This document shows, piece after piece, positions 61,596-64,000 of a DNA stretch of 64,000 bases. The stretch covers positions 744,001 through 808,000 of the forward strand of contig CAXXDU010000002.1 of the NCBI GenBank assembly GCA_963667535.2, read 5' to 3'. Source of the stretch: UBA5614 sp963667535 (lineage in GTDB: Bacteria; Cloacimonadota; Cloacimonadia; Cloacimonadales; Cloacimonadaceae). The position numbers were made by a program, and so were the translations under genes. The notes below the pieces were generated by a model. It saw nothing but the letters and a program-made list of their open reading frames with translations, ran no database searches and was not told where the DNA came from. The stretch's first letter is position 1. Every line of letters starts with the position of its first letter.

Positions 61596-62897
61596 TTGCT
61601 CGATATATTACTGGCTTTGATTGCTCTGGGAGTATTGGTTACTGTGCATGAAGCAGGACATTTTATAGCTGCCAGGCTTTGCGGTGTGAAAGTGGAAGCT
61701 TTTTCCATAGGCTTTGGTAAGCCTTTATTTAAGTTTGTAAGACATGAGATTGAATACCGTATCGGCTGGATTCCCCTGGGCGGATATCTCAAAATGAAAG
61801 GCGAAGCTCTGGAAGCAGATGCACCGGAAGAACCTGATAGCTTTCAATATGCCCGTTGGTGGAAGAAAATCATCATTGCTCTGTCTGGTCCATTGTCCAA
61901 TTTATTGCTTGCTTTATTCATATTTTGTCTGACCTTCATGTTTCCGAGTAAGGTAGAAGACCAAAGTCCGGTTATCGGAAAATCGACTGGTCAGTACAAT
62001 CTGGTTTTTGTGCCGGGTGATTCGGTTATTTCAGTGAATAACAAACCTATCAATGGCTGGTACCAATTTCTGGGTGGTCTGAAAGCTGATAAACAAAACA
62101 GTATAGAATTGTTACGCGACCATAAGAAAATTAACATGACAATCCCTGCCGTCAGTCCTGACTCCATATCCAACGATTTATTACCTGCTGTGTCATCGGT
62201 AATCGGAGATGTAAATCCCGGAATGCCGGCCTGGCGCGCCGGACTCAAATCAGGAGATAAAATAATCGGGGTCGACTCAGTACAGGTTACGGATTGGTAT
62301 GATATGCGGGAAAAAATAACTAAAGCCACTGATGATACAGTCTTCCTGACCATTCAGCGTGGTAAGAATGTGATCAATAAAGGCTTGCCCCTGGAAAAGA
62401 ATCCTTTGAATGAGGAGCAGCGGTTAATCGGAATATCTCAGCAGATGCCGGTTTCCTACATTCAATCTTATCCACCGGCAACAGCAGCAAAATATGGTTT
62501 TAATACGACCGTAAACTTTATTGCTATTAACTATATCGGACTCTATAAAATTGTCAGTAATCCTGAGACCATCAAGAACTCTGTCGGCGGACCGGTAATG
62601 ATGTATTCAATGAGCACTCAGTCTGCTAAAAAAGGCTGGACGAGTTGGTTTATGTTTATAGCAGCTATCAGTCTTGTGCTTATGATAATGAACCTTTTAC
62701 CTATACCGGTGCTGGATGGCGGACACATCATGTTTGCGATAATTCAGGGTGTGAGAGGTAAACCTTTATCAGTAAAGACACAGATTATTCTGCAGAATAT
62801 CGGGGTTGCTCTGCTATTTATGCTGATGCTATATGCTTTCTATAACGATTTTACCAAAGTCTTTGCCAGAGCTGTCTCTACAATGGGAAAACCATAG
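61596..62897 (+). CDS. rseP: Site-2 protease RseP
   Basis: The 433-aa intramembrane zinc protease has HEAGHFIAARLCGVKVEAFS near the N terminus, two PDZ-like domains (about residues 110-260, the second with AGLKSGDKIIGVDS) and the C-terminal NLLPIPVLDGGHIMFAI. It cleaves membrane-bound anti-sigma factors or remnant signal peptides. TTG 61596 is chosen because GGGAG lies 5 nt upstream and gives the usual N terminus; the extra 33 codons upstream are not convincing. Confidence 0.93.
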   Translation: MLDILLALIALGVLVTVHEAGHFIAARLCGVKVEAFSIGFGKPLFKFVRHEIEYRIGWIPLGGYLKMKGEALEADAPEEPDSFQYARWWKKIIIALSGPLSNLLLALFIFCLTFMFPSKVEDQSPVIGKSTGQYNLVFVPGDSVISVNNKPINGWYQFLGGLKADKQNSIELLRDHKKINMTIPAVSPDSISNDLLPAVSSVIGDVNPGMPAWRAGLKSGDKIIGVDSVQVTDWYDMREKITKATDDTVFLTIQRGKNVINKGLPLEKNPLNEEQRLIGISQQMPVSYIQSYPPATAAKYGFNTTVNFIAINYIGLYKIVSNPETIKNSVGGPVMMYSMSTQSAKKGWTSWFMFIAAISLVLMIMNLLPIPVLDGGHIMFAIIQGVRGKPLSVKTQIILQNIGVALLFMLMLYAFYNDFTKVFARAVSTMGKP

Positions 62898-62978
62898 ACA
62901 AATAAGTTACTCAGATAATATAAAAGAAAGCCCATAATTTTAATTGACTATTTAGATACATTCTGTAAAATGTATCTT

Positions 62979-63377
62979 ATGAAAGAAATCAAATATGCCA
63001 ATTGTTTTGTCTGTGGAGAAGCTAACCCCGTAGGGATGAAGCTTGATTTTGAGTGTGATGACGTTTCAGCCTGGACCTGGTTTGACTCACCTGCCGGTTT
63101 TGAAGGATATAATGGAATTATCCATGGCGGAATAATAGCCACTCTTTTGGATGAAGTAATGGCAAAGATAATCCTGAGCAAAAATCTCATTGCCGTTACC
63201 GCTGATTTGAATATACGCTACAGAAAACCACTTCCCATCGGGAAAAGAGTAAAAGCAACCGGTACCATCACAGTACATAAATCCAGAACTCTGCACACAA
63301 AAGCGCTTCTGGCTGATGAAGACGGCAATGTCTATGCTGAAAGCTCAGCTGTCTACATCGTGGTGAAGCAGGCTTGA
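62979..63377 (+). CDS. Hotdog-fold thioesterase (PaaI-like)
   Basis: The 132-aa protein has the CxxC-containing start NCFVCGEANPVGMKLDF and the hotdog motif YNGIIHGGIIATLLDEVMAK, as in PaaI/YbgC-type acyl-CoA thioesterases. Substrate is unknown. ATG 62979 or ATG 62970 may be used; neither has a ribosome site. A predicted promoter (TTGACT 62944, TAAAAT 62966) would start RNA at about 62978, making a leaderless message. The stop overlaps the next gene's TTG. Confidence 0.85.
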   Translation: MKEIKYANCFVCGEANPVGMKLDFECDDVSAWTWFDSPAGFEGYNGIIHGGIIATLLDEVMAKIILSKNLIAVTADLNIRYRKPLPIGKRVKATGTITVHKSRTLHTKALLADEDGNVYAESSAVYIVVKQA

Positions 63378-64000
63378 TTAAAAACATTTTGGCTAACTAT
63401 TTAACTAAAGATGAGAGGACAATCCTTTCCTATCTCGGGGCTTTTCTTATTGCCGGCATGGCTTTGCACTATACCGGTGTCTCTGTTATGCATGCTGAGA
63501 AGGCAGAACAGAATAAGCAGGTTCTGACAGAAGCTGTTGCAAAGGATACACTAATCCTGATAGATATCAGAACAGCCGGCGCAGAGGAATTGGAATTATT
63601 ACCGGGAGTAGGTGCAAAGAAAACCAAGGATATCCTCGATTACCGCTCTGTAAAACAATTTGATTCGCCGGAAGAATTACTCAATATTAAAGGCATTGGT
63701 CCTAAAACTTATATAAAGATGAAGCCTATGTTACTGTCATTTGGTACTTCAGGTGCCGGAGTGACAGAAAAACAAAAGTTACAGGATATTAATGTCTCTG
63801 AGGTATTTAAGAATGAAGGCTCAGAGGTTGTGCAAAAACAAGAGCTTGACGGAACTGACAACATTTCAAAAAAGGAACATAGTGAAATGAAGTATGATTC
63901 AGAGGATACAGAAAGTACTATTCATCTGAATACTGCTTCCAGAGATGAGTTAATTAGCCTTTCCGGGATTGGTGAAAAGAAAGCTGATGCCATCATTGCT
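63374..64000 (+). CDS. ComEA-like helix-hairpin-helix protein (partial, runs off the end)
   Basis: The reading frame from TTG 63374, which overlaps the thioesterase stop, stays open to the window end (209 codons). It has a hydrophobic N-terminal helix (YLGAFLIAGMALHYTG), a first HhH pair (ELELLPGVGAKKTKDILDYR and LLNIKGIGPKTY), a Lys/Glu-rich linker and the start of a second HhH (LNTASRDELISLSGIGEKKA). This fits a membrane-anchored ComEA-type DNA-binding protein, possibly for DNA uptake. The C terminus is missing. Confidence 0.85.
   Translation, partial: MIKNILANYLTKDERTILSYLGAFLIAGMALHYTGVSVMHAEKAEQNKQVLTEAVAKDTLILIDIRTAGAEELELLPGVGAKKTKDILDYRSVKQFDSPEELLNIKGIGPKTYIKMKPMLLSFGTSGAGVTEKQKLQDINVSEVFKNEGSEVVQKQELDGTDNISKKEHSEMKYDSEDTESTIHLNTASRDELISLSGIGEKKADAIIA

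Noticed and set aside
1..64000. tRNA genes
   Set aside because: No cloverleaf with a convincing GTTC-type T-arm was seen in any gap; a tRNA search program would be needed to exclude one fully.

Overview
The window looks like the chromosome of an anaerobic, fermentative, didermic bacterium, most likely a member of the Cloacimonadota (Candidatus Cloacimonas-like). This is inferred from several things: BamA and other outer-membrane functions; large secreted proteins ending in a FlgD/Ig-like C-terminal sorting domain (FNPxT...YDLKGQ...LMK); an anaerobe-type oxygen-defence set (superoxide reductase, rubrerythrin, rubredoxin, flavodiiron protein); moderate A+T; and many small palindromic repeats between genes. 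No tRNA, rRNA operon, CRISPR array, prophage or IS transposase was recognised.

Layout. 1-9912: a potassium-uptake locus with a sigma-54 response regulator, a separate membrane histidine kinase, KdpF-A-B-C, and a shortened KdpD that lacks a kinase core and instead carries KdpD, Usp and PTS EIIA domains. 10059-13314: the classic rpmH-rnpA-yidD-yidC-jag block. 13330-16439: an MBL-fold hydrolase, a lipoprotein, an Asn-rich exported protein and a repeat-rich spacer. 16440-19373: polA with an in-frame palindromic repeat. 19406-29279: oxidative-stress and redox genes (desulfoferrodoxin, rubrerythrin, rubredoxin, ferritin-like protein, ferritin, flavodiiron protein, MutM, TrxB, a PDO-type thioredoxin), with TsaB, a GxxExxY cassette and an SBBP-repeat secreted protein among them. 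29463-40410: a TPR protein, a TlpA-like thioredoxin and a giant modular secreted protein of about 2875 aa. 40650-47116: a methyltransferase, an HD phosphohydrolase, a split ThrE/YjjPB exporter, two pilin-like paralogues and an M14 carboxypeptidase. 47162-49384: nadC behind a leader peptide and terminator, a zinc-ribbon protein and RNase P RNA. 49483-58103 (minus strand): ThiF, MobB-like, IspF, a large GlmS-like protein, IspD, a radical SAM protein and BamA. 58134-59073: an island of palindromic repeats. 59074-64000: a secreted M14 peptidase, RseP, a thioesterase and a truncated ComEA-like gene.

The most notable system is the Kdp locus. The sequence supports a three-part regulatory circuit. 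An NtrC-type activator would bind TTGCA-N3-TGCAA dyads, two of them one integral set of helical turns apart upstream of a near-perfect -24/-12 promoter, with a third over the activator's own promoter. A HAMP/PAS kinase replaces the KdpD kinase core. The KdpD sensory half is fused to an EIIA-Ntr-like domain, the same protein that contacts KdpD as a separate partner in E. coli. Other points of interest are 11-bp-period repeats at three loci, gene-end repeat families, an in-frame repeat in DNA polymerase I, an apparent attenuator ahead of nadC, and a GlmS-like protein whose presumed catalytic cysteine is not N-terminal.
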